Below are positions 1 through 8,287 of a DNA stretch of 33,004 nucleotides, one piece after another. The translations under genes were made by a program, and so were the position numbers. The stretch is taken from the NCBI GenBank assembly GCA_026388315.1, contig JAPLKA010000091.1, forward strand, positions 1 through 33,004, read 5' to 3'. This DNA is from Pseudomonadota bacterium. Lineage in GTDB: Bacteria > Desulfobacterota > Syntrophorhabdia > Syntrophorhabdales > Syntrophorhabdaceae. Below the pieces are notes generated by a model, which was given only the letters and a program-made list of their open reading frames with translations, was not told the DNA's origin and made no database searches. How positions within the stretch are numbered: position 1 is the first letter of the stretch; each line of letters starts with the position of its first letter.

Positions 1-32
1 CTTGAAACGCTCTCCCTGGTAATGGGAATATA

Positions 33-1199
33 TTATGCTTCTGTACCTATAACCTTCTTTACCATTTCCTCAAATTCATCAAAACTAAAAGGTTTCTTCA
101 GCGCCCCCCGGAAGCCGTAGTCTTTGTAGTGTTCTATCACCGGTTTATCCACGTAGCCCGAGGCAATGATGACCCTGACGGATGGATATTCCTTCAGCAG
201 CTCTTCCATGGCCAACTGCCCGCCCATACCATGGCGTACCGTAAGGTCCAGAATCACCAGGTCAAAAGGGTTGTTCAAGAGAAGGGCCTCTTTGTAGCGG
301 TCAATGGCTTCCTGGCCATCTCCGGTTTCTGTCACCTCGTACCCCAGCCGTTCCAGAAAGGCCCGTTCCAATGCACGGACATGTATCTCATCTTCCATAA
401 TGAGCACCCGGTTCGGGGAAAAAGGCTCCGTTTGCTTTGTCTTCGCCTTGTGCGCCTTCTCAACCAGTACCGGGAGGTAGAGGGTGAATGTGGTTCCTTC
501 CCCTGGTCGGGATGTGGCAGCAATATGACCATCGTGTTTCTTGAGAACTGAATAACAGACTGACAGGCCCAACCCCACCCCCTTATTGGCCCCCATACCT
601 TTTGTGGTAAAGTAGGGATCAAAGATACGGAGAAGGTTTTCTTCGGCGATCCCCGTACCTTTATCGGCAAAGATTATTCTGAGGTATAATCCTTCCTTTA
701 ACGGGAGGCCATCTGAAGATTGTACCTTTGTATTGTGCGCCTGTATTGTGAGGGTTCCCCCTTCGGGCATGGCCTCAATGGCATTCATGGCAAGGTTATA
801 AAAAACCTGCCTGATCTGGTTTTCATCCACTGCGACGGGATACGGGTCCTTTTCAATGTCAAAGGTGACCAGAATACCGGTTCTTTTGACCATCTTCCGT
901 ACTATTTCCTGAAGAACTTCCGAAACATCACTTATCTGCTTGATGGGAAAGCCTCCTTTTGAGAAGGTGATAAGACGGCTGGTAAGATTCTTCGTCTGTT
1001 CGGCAGATTGCAAAGCGGCCCGGAGGAGGGGGTATGATGTATGATCCGCCGGCAGCCCCATCATTGCCAGTTGAACATTCCCCAGGACAACCGTCATGAG
1101 GTTGTTGAAATCATGGGCAATGCCTCCGGCAAGGATGCCTGTTGAAATCATGGGCAATGCCTCCGGCAAGGATGCCAAGGGATTCCATCTTTTGGGCAC
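33..1199 (-). CDS. Hybrid sensor kinase, C-terminal part: kinase core plus receiver domain (frameshifted gene)
   Basis: This is the catalytic part of a PAS/histidine-kinase/receiver protein. It holds the H-box [10 protein letters not shown] (acceptor His about residue 29), an N-box with NAIEAM at 139-144, a G1 box DKGTG at 179-183 and a G2 box GLGLS at 209-213. A receiver domain follows from about residue 263, with acidic residues MEDE at 268-271, the acceptor Asp in VILDL at about 318, and LKKPFS near the end. By family knowledge it would autophosphorylate and pass phosphate to its own receiver or a partner. The first 20 or so residues are read out of frame from a 37-bp duplication, so this is not a natural start. 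The true gene runs from 1692; removing one repeat copy would give about 540 residues in one frame. No DNA-binding output domain is visible. Confidence 0.85.
   Translation of the reverse strand: MPKRWNPLASLPEALPMISTGILAGGIAHDFNNLMTVVLGNVQLAMMGLPADHTSYPLLRAALQSAEQTKNLTSRLITFSKGGFPIKQISDVSEVLQEIVRKMVKRTGILVTFDIEKDPYPVAVDENQIRQVFYNLAMNAIEAMPEGGTLTIQAHNTKVQSSDGLPLKEGLYLRIIFADKGTGIAEENLLRIFDPYFTTKGMGANKGVGLGLSVCYSVLKKHDGHIAATSRPGEGTTFTLYLPVLVEKAHKAKTKQTEPFSPNRVLIMEDEIHVRALERAFLERLGYEVTETGDGQEAIDRYKEALLLNNPFDLVILDLTVRHGMGGQLAMEELLKEYPSVRVIIASGYVDKPVIEHYKDYGFRGALKKPFSFDEFEEMVKKVIGTEA
1103..1176 (-). repeat. Perfect 37-bp tandem duplication in the kinase H-box
   Basis: Bases 1103-1139 and 1140-1176 are identical. 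On the - strand each copy encodes [12 protein letters not shown]. Because 37 is not a multiple of three, the second copy throws the gene out of frame. Confidence 0.95.
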
Positions 1200-1692
1200 G
1201 GAGAAGTTCCTCCTCCACCTGTTTCTTCTCGGTGATATCTGTCACCATTGTGAGAAAGTAATCTTCGTTGGCGATTTTTATTCTTGTTGAGTTAAACAAT
1301 CCATACCTTACTTCTCCCCCCTTTATCCTCATTTGTAACTCAAGGTTTTCCACGTATCCCTTTTTGTTGAGTTCATTCAGAAAAAGGGCTCTCTGCTCCG
1401 GTGTTATATATTCAACACCAGTAGAGGTATTTCCAATCAGTTCCTCTCGTTTAAGACCCATAATCTTCGAGAATGTCTCGTTTACATCGGTATATCTGCC
1501 TTCCCTGATTGTCGTTATGGCCATAGGGACTGGGCTTTTCAGGAAAGCTACTGCAAACTTCTCTTCGCTTTCCTGGAGCTTTTCCTCTACCTGTATATGT
1601 TCTGCTTCTGATTGTTCCAGTTCTTTGATTCTCTGTTTTAAGGAGGGTATCTCTTCGATTAATCCTGGATATGTTCTGGATGGGTCTTTCAT
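1111..1692 (-). CDS. Hybrid sensor kinase, N-terminal part: coiled coil and PAS domain (frameshifted gene)
   Basis: This is the sensory half of the same kinase. Residues about 14-44 are Glu/Lys/Gln-rich and look coiled. Residues about 45-165 form a PAS/PAC module ([10 protein letters not shown] start, [22 protein letters not shown] end). The reading frame then enters the H-box [12 protein letters not shown] at about 173-184, immediately shifts, and stops after ten unrelated residues. No transmembrane segment or signal peptide is present, so a cytoplasmic sensor is likely. The ligand cannot be told from sequence. The start ATG at 1692 fits a full PAS domain. Unless the duplication is an assembly error, this ORF alone encodes a PAS protein with no kinase core. 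Confidence 0.8.
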   Translation of the reverse strand: MKDPSRTYPGLIEEIPSLKQRIKELEQSEAEHIQVEEKLQESEEKFAVAFLKSPVPMAITTIREGRYTDVNETFSKIMGLKREELIGNTSTGVEYITPEQRALFLNELNKKGYVENLELQMRIKGGEVRYGLFNSTRIKIANEDYFLTMVTDITEKKQVEEELLRAQKMESLGILAGGIAHDFNRHPCRRHCP

Positions 1693-1828
1693 CTGATGGC
1701 CCCTCTATGGTGATAAATAGTGCCGAGATCTTTCAGAATATTAAGAATATTATAGTAGATATGTAGCTGTGTCAACGCATATCCATGCGAAACACAATAA
1801 ATAACTATGGATTTAGATGTCTTCGCAG

Positions 1829-2977
1829 TCAGGGCCTGCCGGAACACCCCCCGGCGCCTGCAACCTGCCCCTGGTCCTCCCTTGTCTCTGCCTCCTCTAT
1901 GGGCAAAAGTTGCCCTAAGTCCATGATCAGATATCGCGAGGGGTCCAGGTTGAGCTTCTCTATCTTCCTTCTTAATTCGAGTACGGGATAGCCAGGTGGT
2001 TCGGCGCTGATCTGAAACGTTCCCCAATGGGTGGGAATGAAGTATTTTGCATTAAGTTCCCGAAATGCGTCCAGCGCCTCGTCCACATTCATGTGGGCAT
2101 AATACATGAAAGTCCGCGGATTAAGGGACGTAGTAGGAAGAATGGCATAGGTGATGCGGGGGAACACCTTTCCATATTCTTTGTAGCCCGCGAAATATCC
2201 GCTATCGCCTCCGAAGTAAATTGTCATTTCAGGCGTCAGAATCATATAGCTCGCCCAGAGAGTCCTGTTGGTGCCTTGAGTCAGCCGTCTCGACCAATGC
2301 TGGGCAGGGAGACAGACAATCGTAACGCCGTGCCCTAAGTTGGCGTGCTGCCACCAATCCATTTCTTCCACATGATTTTTGCCCATTTCTTCCACATATG
2401 GTTTGAGACCCATAGGCACAATGACTTTGGAAGCATCCGAAAGGGCCTTGATGCTCGGGACGTCCAGGTGGTCGTAATGATTGTGTGAAATGAGCACGTT
2501 CACCTCAGGGGCGATCTCGTTCACTTCCTCTGCGGTGATGGCGGGAGGAGTCACACGTTTGGGAAGTAATGCCCTCTCGGAGAAAATAGGGTCCGTGAGA
2601 ATATAGAGGCCCCGAAGGCGTATGAGAAACGTCGAGTGGCCGATCCAGGCGATGAAGTCGCCGGAAGGCATCGCCTTTATCCGCTCTTTGAGACCGGGGA
2701 TAAAACCGGGTTTGAAGTCCTTCTCTTCCTGAGTATATCGCGTGCGTTCCGAGATGGACATCTTGAGGAACCTTATGAGGCTGCCTTGTGTCCGATCCAT
2801 CCATGGATTAAAATACCTCCCTTCGTGGAAATGCGACCCGTAAAGGCCGGCCGGCTCTTCCTCTTCAACGCTTTGCCTCCAACCTGCCTCGTCGAAAGAT
2901 GTGGGATAATGGACACAGGAGAAAAGACAGAAGAGGAGGATAAGCGCAAGGACTTGTATGCGGGGTCTTGGATTCAT
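1829..2977 (-). CDS. MBL-fold metallo-hydrolase lipoprotein, NAPE-PLD/UlaG-like
   Basis: This 382-residue protein has a metallo-beta-lactamase fold. The metal site is visible: HNHYDH (H165, H167, D169, H170), H227 in PAQHWS, D258 in GGDSG and H317 in PTHWGT. The WIGHSTFLIR and TDPIFSERA stretches are typical of the NAPE-phospholipase D/RomA-like branch, often annotated as outer-membrane or periplasmic Zn hydrolases. The N-terminus is a lipoprotein signal ending LFSC with Cys21, so it is probably membrane-anchored outside the cytoplasm. The substrate is not evident; a phosphodiester or ester of a lipid is suggested only by the family. It stands alone, with 136 bases before the kinase start and about 250 non-coding bases upstream. 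The tail rich in Gln, Gly and Glu after residue 360 is probably non-functional. Confidence 0.85.
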   Translation of the reverse strand: MNPRPRIQVLALILLFCLFSCVHYPTSFDEAGWRQSVEEEEPAGLYGSHFHEGRYFNPWMDRTQGSLIRFLKMSISERTRYTQEEKDFKPGFIPGLKERIKAMPSGDFIAWIGHSTFLIRLRGLYILTDPIFSERALLPKRVTPPAITAEEVNEIAPEVNVLISHNHYDHLDVPSIKALSDASKVIVPMGLKPYVEEMGKNHVEEMDWWQHANLGHGVTIVCLPAQHWSRRLTQGTNRTLWASYMILTPEMTIYFGGDSGYFAGYKEYGKVFPRITYAILPTTSLNPRTFMYYAHMNVDEALDAFRELNAKYFIPTHWGTFQISAEPPGYPVLELRRKIEKLNLDPSRYLIMDLGQLLPIEEAETREDQGQVAGAGGCSGRP

Positions 2978-3228
2978 TCAGTTTAATTATACCTGCTTTA
3001 CCATGAATTGATCAAGTGGCCAGTACTTGACGGGATCGCCTGTGCCACTTCCTGTCTGCCAAGAGGCTTCATGAGGGATTGCCTAATAACCGCTTCCTTT
3101 GCTTTACGGCCTATACGCAATAACTTCGCTTACAAGTCAAGCGCATAGACTTAATTCCATGACTACCGAGTACGGATTAAAAGGGAGTGCGACATTGTCA
3201 AAAACCAGCGGACATAGTAATTTTCATT
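2978..3228. other. Intergenic gap without recognised features
   Basis: The 251 bases between the MBL lipoprotein and the TAXI gene hold no ORF with a plausible start and Shine-Dalgarno site, no clear terminator and no RNA gene that I can see. The promoter of the lipoprotein gene should lie here, but I find no convincing -35/-10 pair. Confidence 0.5.
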
Positions 3229-4563
3229 TCACGCCATCAACTTGGTGCGTACAAATTTAATATGCATGCGTAATTCATAGAATTGATCTGCGAACGAGAC
3301 CGGCATTTTCATCCTGCTCACCGCTTCTTCGATATTGTCGAGTTTTTCAATTAAAGCTTTGCGCCTATCCGGTGTCAGTTGTGCCCCGATATCCCGCTCC
3401 ATCATCATCAGTGCACGGTACCATCGAGAAATGCGCGACTTGTAGCGCCACTTGTATACGGCCGGTATGAGCCGTAATCCTGGCAGAAGCAGCACGAGCA
3501 TAGGCACAAGCACTACTACGATGCGATTCACATGGCTGGCGAACACAAATGGCAGATAGCGGTAGAAGAAGCTCTTTCCCGATTTATAGAATCGACTCGC
3601 GTCGTCGCTTATCCGGATCTCCTGCTCGATCGGTGCGGGGAATTCGCCCCTGCGCTTGATAAGCCCGGGGCCAGAGTGTACTTCGTGCGCAGCGTCGAGT
3701 AATAAATCGGAGATAGCCGGACACAGGTTCTCCCGGGCAATCAATTCAACCGTCGGCGCAAGCAGATAGAAATCCTGGGCAGGTATGTCCTTTCCGAAAT
3801 CTACGGACCCCCTTGGAAGGGTGATCTTATTCAGGTAAGAGATGCGTCGCGTATAAGCGTCAGCCTGGGTAAAGTCGAAGAGCTTGATGCCAGGCGTAAA
3901 CAGAAGCTGGCGTATAAGCTTTGTTGATACAGAATCACCCATCAGAAACACTGCATCAACCTTGCCGTTTAGAATCGCTTCCGCTGCTTTGTCGGAGTCC
4001 ATCTCAAGCAGTTTTGTAGGACCTCCCGGTTTTATGCCGTTGCCTGCGAGCAATGCGAGCGAAAGGGTGTGTGTTCCGCTGCCGATCTCGCCTACTGCCA
4101 CTCTCTTGCCCATTAACTGCGACAGGAGTTTAATATTTGCCCCGCTCCTGTAAAAGACAAAAAGTGGTTCGTATGAAATGCTGCCCAGAGAAACAAGCTT
4201 GTCGGTTTTTATCCCTTTATTTACTCCGCCCTGCACGAATCCTATATCCACCTTTGACGAAGGATCAGCCAGCCTCCTGATATTGCCGACAGAGCCCTCA
4301 GACGGAAGTATCCTGAGCGTTATGCCGTCTCGCCCAAGTATCTTGGCATATCTTTCCGCTATCTTGTGGAACTGGCTTCCATCAGGCCCGCTGGTTATGG
4401 TGATGGTGTTGGGCGGCGCAAGGTAATAAAACAGGAATATGCCGAGCGCGAGAACTACAAAAATCAAGATAATTGCGCTTAATACAGCAGAGCGTCCAAG
4501 CCCGAAAAATTCTGCGAGCATAAACTGGAGTTTGATGAAACCTAATTTTTGATTCATTTTCAT
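3229..4563 (-). CDS. TAXI family TRAP transporter solute-binding protein with C-terminal membrane anchor
   Basis: This 444-residue protein has an N-terminal hydrophobic segment (about 25-47). A TAXI-type binding domain follows: ITSGPDGSQFHKIAERYAKIL, LPSEGSVGNIRRLAD, DIGFVQGG, and VAVGEIGSGTHTLSLALLAGNGI. A second membrane segment sits around 345-370, followed by a basic, helical cytoplasmic tail of about 75 residues. Classical TAXI proteins are free periplasmic binding proteins of TRAP transporters for carboxylates or amino acids. This longer, doubly anchored form with a cytoplasmic tail is a known variant, usually found without a TRAP permease. No permease is present here either, so a sensing or signalling role is as likely as transport. 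The start is supported by GAGGTG about 7 bases upstream of ATGAAAATG. Confidence 0.85.
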   Translation of the reverse strand: MKMNQKLGFIKLQFMLAEFFGLGRSAVLSAIILIFVVLALGIFLFYYLAPPNTITITSGPDGSQFHKIAERYAKILGRDGITLRILPSEGSVGNIRRLADPSSKVDIGFVQGGVNKGIKTDKLVSLGSISYEPLFVFYRSGANIKLLSQLMGKRVAVGEIGSGTHTLSLALLAGNGIKPGGPTKLLEMDSDKAAEAILNGKVDAVFLMGDSVSTKLIRQLLFTPGIKLFDFTQADAYTRRISYLNKITLPRGSVDFGKDIPAQDFYLLAPTVELIARENLCPAISDLLLDAAHEVHSGPGLIKRRGEFPAPIEQEIRISDDASRFYKSGKSFFYRYLPFVFASHVNRIVVVLVPMLVLLLPGLRLIPAVYKWRYKSRISRWYRALMMMERDIGAQLTPDRRKALIEKLDNIEEAVSRMKMPVSFADQFYELRMHIKFVRTKLMA

Positions 4564-4753
4564 GGCCTACACCTCTTCAGATGAGTACTTCTTCCGCCCA
4601 AACGTGTAGGGGGGCATAGGGGACGGTAAATAAATATCCTGCTAAGAGTTATTCCCATGCGCCACCTTTTTCTTTATTATCCTCCAATCCCAAATGCTTT
4701 ACAAGGTGAAATCTATCAATTACCGTTTGAAGCCTTAAATGTTTTGAAGATTA

Positions 4754-5011
4754 CTAAATCTTTCCCGAGTCAAGCACGTATTGATACATGTCCCTATATT
4801 TTTGAAGGTACACAGTATCGAACTTTACTGTCCCGATTACCAGCGGATGGGCTTCGCCGTTGTCCGTTACGGGAATGATGAAGGACATACATCCCGCGCT
4901 ATGACCCGGAGTGGCAACAATCTGGAAGGTCGTATTGCCCACCTTAATCTTCATTCCATCGGTCAGATAAATCATAGACAAGGAAAAACCTATATTTTCC
5001 ATTCGTATCAC
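4754..5011 (-). pseudogene. Remnant of an MBL-fold (B3-like) hydrolase
   Basis: The open frame contains a recognisable central piece of a secreted metallo-beta-lactamase-fold enzyme: LTDGMKIKVGNTTFQIVATP, then GHSAGCMSFIIPVTDNGE, and a Tyr/Asp-rich helix. The metal-binding HxHxDH region that should precede it is absent, and the C-terminal third is cut by a stop. The frame opens at a GTG with no Shine-Dalgarno site, right after an in-frame stop. The flanking 190 bases towards the TAXI gene contain no intact gene. I read this as a decayed gene, not a working 85-residue protein. Confidence 0.6.
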
Positions 5012-5083
5012 AAAGAATTACCGGGCTGTAGATATTCAGCGCGGTACTTGCTGAAAAAATTATAAAATTTGAGTAATTTAGTG

Positions 5084-5089
5084 TATAAT
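5084..5089 (+). promoter_or_regulatory. -10 box placing the start site almost at the ATG
   Basis: A perfect TATAAT lies ten bases before the ATG at 5100, in an AT-rich stretch. No good -35 is found at normal spacing and no Shine-Dalgarno sequence lies between it and the ATG, so the transcript would have a leader of only a few bases or none. Confidence 0.4.
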
Positions 5090-5099
5090 TAGCCCATAT

Positions 5100-5813
5100 A
5101 TGTCACAGGAATTGACCATCCTCATTATTACTGCAGCTTCAATCGGTTTTTTTCATACATTACTGGGGCCGGATCATTATATCCCCTTTATTGTCTTTGC
5201 AAAAGCACGAAAATGGTCCATTATCAAGACAACATGGATTACCTTTCTCTGCGGCGTTGGTCATATCGGAAGCTCTGTTTTGCTGGGCTTTATAGGAATT
5301 GCCGTGGGAGTTGCCGTTACAAGGCTGGAGTTTATAGAATCTTTCAGGGGCAATATCGCTGCATGGGCCTTAATTGCGTTTGGTTTTATGTATTTTGTCT
5401 GGGGATTGCGAAGGGCATTCAGGAACCGTCCCCATGAACACGCGCACGAACATATAGACGGAGATGCCCATGTTCACGAGCATACGCATTTCCACGGCCA
5501 CGTTCACATCCATGATGAGAAGGAAACAAAAAATCTTACACCGTGGATCCTTTTCACGATTTTTGTGTTCGGGCCCTGTGAACCGTTAATACCCATCGTC
5601 ATGTACCCTGCCGCAAAAAACAGTTTCTGGGGTGTACTGCTGGTGACAACGGTTTTTGGAGGGGTAACAATTCTCACAATGCTCGGTATCGTTCTCGTTT
5701 CAGTCCTCGGCATACAATTCATTCCCATGACCAAGCTCGAACGGTATAACCACGCCCTTGCAGGCGCCACAATATTCCTTTGCGGGATAGCAATACAATT
5801 ATTCGGGATATAA
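5100..5813 (+). CDS. Membrane metal transporter, NicO/UreH-like (also annotated as sulfite exporter TauE/SafE-like)
   Basis: This 237-residue integral membrane protein has about six hydrophobic segments. The first helix carries FFHTLLGPDHYIPF, resembling the HX4-5D metal-transit motif of NicO/RcnA/UreH nickel-cobalt transporters. The fourth block holds VFGPCEPLIPIVMYP, a conserved Cys/Pro loop of this group. Between helices 3 and 4 is a cytoplasmic loop extremely rich in His (about 110-138, HEHAHEH to HIH), a typical divalent-metal buffer. I infer movement of Ni, Co or a similar ion across the inner membrane; direction and metal are not decided. It is a single-gene unit, convergent with the DUF2950 gene. 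Confidence 0.8.
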   Translation: MSQELTILIITAASIGFFHTLLGPDHYIPFIVFAKARKWSIIKTTWITFLCGVGHIGSSVLLGFIGIAVGVAVTRLEFIESFRGNIAAWALIAFGFMYFVWGLRRAFRNRPHEHAHEHIDGDAHVHEHTHFHGHVHIHDEKETKNLTPWILFTIFVFGPCEPLIPIVMYPAAKNSFWGVLLVTTVFGGVTILTMLGIVLVSVLGIQFIPMTKLERYNHALAGATIFLCGIAIQLFGI

Positions 5814-5831
5814 AAAAGGGGCGCGTGCCCT
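5812..5831 (-). terminator. Possible intrinsic terminator of the DUF2950/DUF3300 unit
   Basis: Read on the - strand just past the DUF2950 stop, a short GC hairpin (GGGC, loop ACGC, GCCC) is followed by six T. The stem is only 4 bp, so it is weak, but position and T-run fit. Confidence 0.4.
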
Positions 5832-5834
5832 ACC

Positions 5835-6800
5835 CTACTCTGCCTTCTTCCATGTTTTGTCAGGATTAAACGCCTTCATTGCCTGAACGTTCTTTGACGT
5901 ATTTTTACCAAGGTCCTTCTGGTAAACTATACCGTCTTTATTTACGATGAAGGTCATGACGCCCGAATTACCGTATTGTGCAGGATATGCCACCAGTGCA
6001 AACCCGCCGATCATCTTGCCGTTGGCTACATAACTGTATGCCCCTCCCGGAGCATCTTCTCCCTGTTCTTTCAGAATTTTGTAGTAATACCCATGAAAAG
6101 GAACCGGCTTGCTCTTGCCATCTTTTGGAAAGTATCCTTCTTTTGCTGCGCCTGCCATGAAGACCCCCAGCGGGCTTTTTTCCTCGCCTTCTTTTGTCTC
6201 CCAGTATAGACCATCCTTTTTCCCCGGCGCGCTCAGAAGCTTCTGGGCATATTCAAATAATCCGTCGCCATCGTAATCCCTGGGTGCATATTCCAGTTGT
6301 GCATCGACGCAGGTCTTACAAACCTGGATGACGTTTAACTCATTCTTGCCGATCCTCCGTTGAAGAATCTCCTCTTTACCGGCCTTCGTATCGAAACGCC
6401 AGCTATTGCCCTTTTTCACAACCGGAATGGGCATGGGCCAGTCATCGTTACCTACATAGAGTATCGCTTTATTACCATTGACGGTCTCCAGCCTGTTTTT
6501 TTCCTCATATGTCTTGATAAAATTATCACGTCCGGCCTTATCAGCTACCTCATCACCGGAAAAAACAAGGGTTTTGCTGTCAGGACCAAAAATTATCGTC
6601 AACTCTCTGGCATTGTTCGCTTTTATTGCACTAACCATAGCCTTAACTGCTTCATCGGGAGATTTGAAGGTCTTCTGCTTTGGGGTTTTGGCAGAAACAG
6701 GGCAACTGAAGATTAATGCAGCCATGATAACGGCAAAGGTTATTACAAAACCAAAACGATATGCCAAAATGCTCTTTACTTTCGAGGTTACATGCGTCAT
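5835..6800 (-). CDS. DUF2950 family exported protein
   Basis: This is about 321 residues with a signal peptide (basic start, hydrophobic run FVITFAVIMAALIF, cleavage near VSAKT). The body matches the DUF2950 family: FKSPDEAVKAMVSAIKANN, LRRIGKNELNVIQVC-like helix, YAPRDYDGDGLFEYAQKL, a PFHGYYYKILKEQG loop, and a final YGNSGVMTFIVNKDGIVYQKDLG. Function is unknown in the family; an envelope or periplasmic location is expected. I chose the ATG at 6800 because GGAGG lies 8 bases upstream and it gives a clean signal peptide. An in-frame ATG at 6839 also has a good AAGGAG site, but adds an acidic stretch ahead of the signal peptide. It follows the DUF3300 gene closely, the usual partner of this family. 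Confidence 0.85.
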   Translation of the reverse strand: MTHVTSKVKSILAYRFGFVITFAVIMAALIFSCPVSAKTPKQKTFKSPDEAVKAMVSAIKANNARELTIIFGPDSKTLVFSGDEVADKAGRDNFIKTYEEKNRLETVNGNKAILYVGNDDWPMPIPVVKKGNSWRFDTKAGKEEILQRRIGKNELNVIQVCKTCVDAQLEYAPRDYDGDGLFEYAQKLLSAPGKKDGLYWETKEGEEKSPLGVFMAGAAKEGYFPKDGKSKPVPFHGYYYKILKEQGEDAPGGAYSYVANGKMIGGFALVAYPAQYGNSGVMTFIVNKDGIVYQKDLGKNTSKNVQAMKAFNPDKTWKKAE

Positions 6801-6852
6801 ATTCTTTTCCTCCTCAGGTGGTTTTTGATGGGTAATCATATATAACTCCTTA

Positions 6853-8046
6853 TCAACGGCGACCGCCACCACGACTGAATCCACCCCCGCTGCTCCTTTC
6901 CGCTCCTCCGCCAGCCCTTTCAGAACCCATGCTCTGACTGCTTGCACGGCCACGGTCGCTCTCCATCTTTGCCTCGCTGCCACCGCGGTTCATACCATCG
7001 AAGGCGCCGGCAGATCCTTGTCGGCTGTCTCTCTGCTGGCTCTGCGCTTGAGTACCCTTACGATCCTGCATGCCCTGGCGGTCAGCGGCCTGAGCGGACC
7101 TTCCCCTGTCATCCGGGGCATGTCCCCTGTAATCATTTCTTGCATCTGTATTGCCCCCCCGGCCGGGTTGTCCGTATTTCTGCTGTGTATTGCTGTCTCT
7201 ATAGGCAACACCCTTCCGATGGTCCGGGTCGTGCTGCCATTCGCCATGGCCACCACCACCTATTTTATTGGCATAATTATTCCGGTTAATATTATTATTG
7301 ATAGAATTGTTCTGGTTGACATTAACATTCACGTTGCCATGATTCCAGTTGGCGCCTCCCCAGGCATAACCCCAGGCTGCACCAACCGCAACACCGAGCC
7401 CGAAAGATACGGCACTGGCGCCTATCACAGCGCCCGGCGGATAATAAGGATAAGGCGGGTATGCTGGGTACATCCATGGTCCATAAACAACTACAGGATC
7501 ATAGGCAGGCACATAGATTACCTGGGGGCTTGCCGGCTCAATAATAATTGTCTGCGCCTGTGTGGTAACCTTCTGTTGATCCGTGCTTTTTAACATACCC
7601 TGTGCCTGGGCCTTTGCCCTGAGCTTCTGCACAGTATCCATTACACTCTTTTCCTGGACCAGAAATGCATCTCCCAGTTTCTGCGTCCATTCAAGCTTGT
7701 CATTCATCATTGCCAGAACTGACGGAAAGTTTATGAGCGATTTGACACTGGGATCCCAGTTCTGTTTTTCAAGGGCTGCCGTCAACCGATCCCCCTTAAG
7801 GTTCTGGTTTGTCTTTGCCCAGCGGGCCGCTTCAACAATCTCAAGCGGATAGGTAGATGCCATAAAGATCTGCACCAGCAGTGAATCAGGGTAAAGAGCT
7901 ATCGGCGCGAGCATCTGTTCCAGCTCTTCCTGCTTGAACTGAGGGGCTGCCGGTGGCGCCGTATTCTGGGCAAAAGCCCCGAAGGGTATTGCCAGGAGTA
8001 AAACAAGGCCCCACAACAATGTCTGAATAGATACCTTTTTTATCAT
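6853..8046 (-). CDS. DUF3300 family exported protein
   Basis: This 397-residue protein has a signal peptide (residues 1-26, ending AFAQ). The DUF3300 domain (about 38-215) shows EELEQMLAPIALYPDSLLVQIFMASTYP, AARWAK, LINFPSVLAMM, VIYVPAYDPVVVYGPW and a Pro/Tyr-rich PPYPYYPPG segment. It is followed by a Gly/Ala-rich hydrophobic stretch and an Asn-rich run. The last 150 residues are low-complexity Gly/Arg/Ser/Gln and probably disordered. Function is unknown. The stop lies 14 or 53 bases before the start of the DUF2950 gene, depending on its start, so the two are almost surely co-transcribed. The start is followed by a normal Lys-rich n-region. Confidence 0.85.
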   Translation of the reverse strand: MIKKVSIQTLLWGLVLLLAIPFGAFAQNTAPPAAPQFKQEELEQMLAPIALYPDSLLVQIFMASTYPLEIVEAARWAKTNQNLKGDRLTAALEKQNWDPSVKSLINFPSVLAMMNDKLEWTQKLGDAFLVQEKSVMDTVQKLRAKAQAQGMLKSTDQQKVTTQAQTIIIEPASPQVIYVPAYDPVVVYGPWMYPAYPPYPYYPPGAVIGASAVSFGLGVAVGAAWGYAWGGANWNHGNVNVNVNQNNSINNNINRNNYANKIGGGGHGEWQHDPDHRKGVAYRDSNTQQKYGQPGRGGNTDARNDYRGHAPDDRGRSAQAADRQGMQDRKGTQAQSQQRDSRQGSAGAFDGMNRGGSEAKMESDRGRASSQSMGSERAGGGAERSSGGGFSRGGGRR

Positions 8047-8063
8047 GATTTTCCTCTCTTTCT

Positions 8064-8275
8064 ATTTATGGGGCTTGCGCCTGTCCCCGTAAGGGGGTCG
8101 CCCCCTCCAACGGCAAAGCCGTATGGAGCCTCCCCCTCTCGTTCGCGGTGCTCACTAATTATTGCCATTTATGGGGCTTGCGCCTGTCCCCGTAAGGGGG
8201 TCGCCCCCTCCAACGGCAAAGCCGCGACCCGCAAGCGGGTGCCCCGGCCTCCCCCTCTCGTTCGCGGTGCTCACT
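8064..8275. repeat. Two direct copies of a dispersed GC-rich palindromic repeat
   Basis: Copy 1 (8064-8156) and copy 2 (8167-8275) share the first 58 bases exactly (8064-8121 with 8167-8224) and the last 29 exactly (8128-8156 with 8247-8275). Copy 2 has an extra small hairpin arm (GACCCGCAAGCGGGT) in the middle. Internal arms GGGGGTCGCCCCC and CGGCAAAGCCG can fold. The element fills the gap between the SYLF and DUF3300 genes and looks like a REP/MITE-type intergenic repeat. Confidence 0.85.
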
Positions 8276-8287
8276 GGTTACCATGTT

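Noticed and set aside
4657-4750. Transposase-like phrase TVIDRFHLVKHL on the - strand
   Set aside because: Too short (about 30 codons) and without flanking inverted repeats to annotate as an element; mentioned only as a lead.
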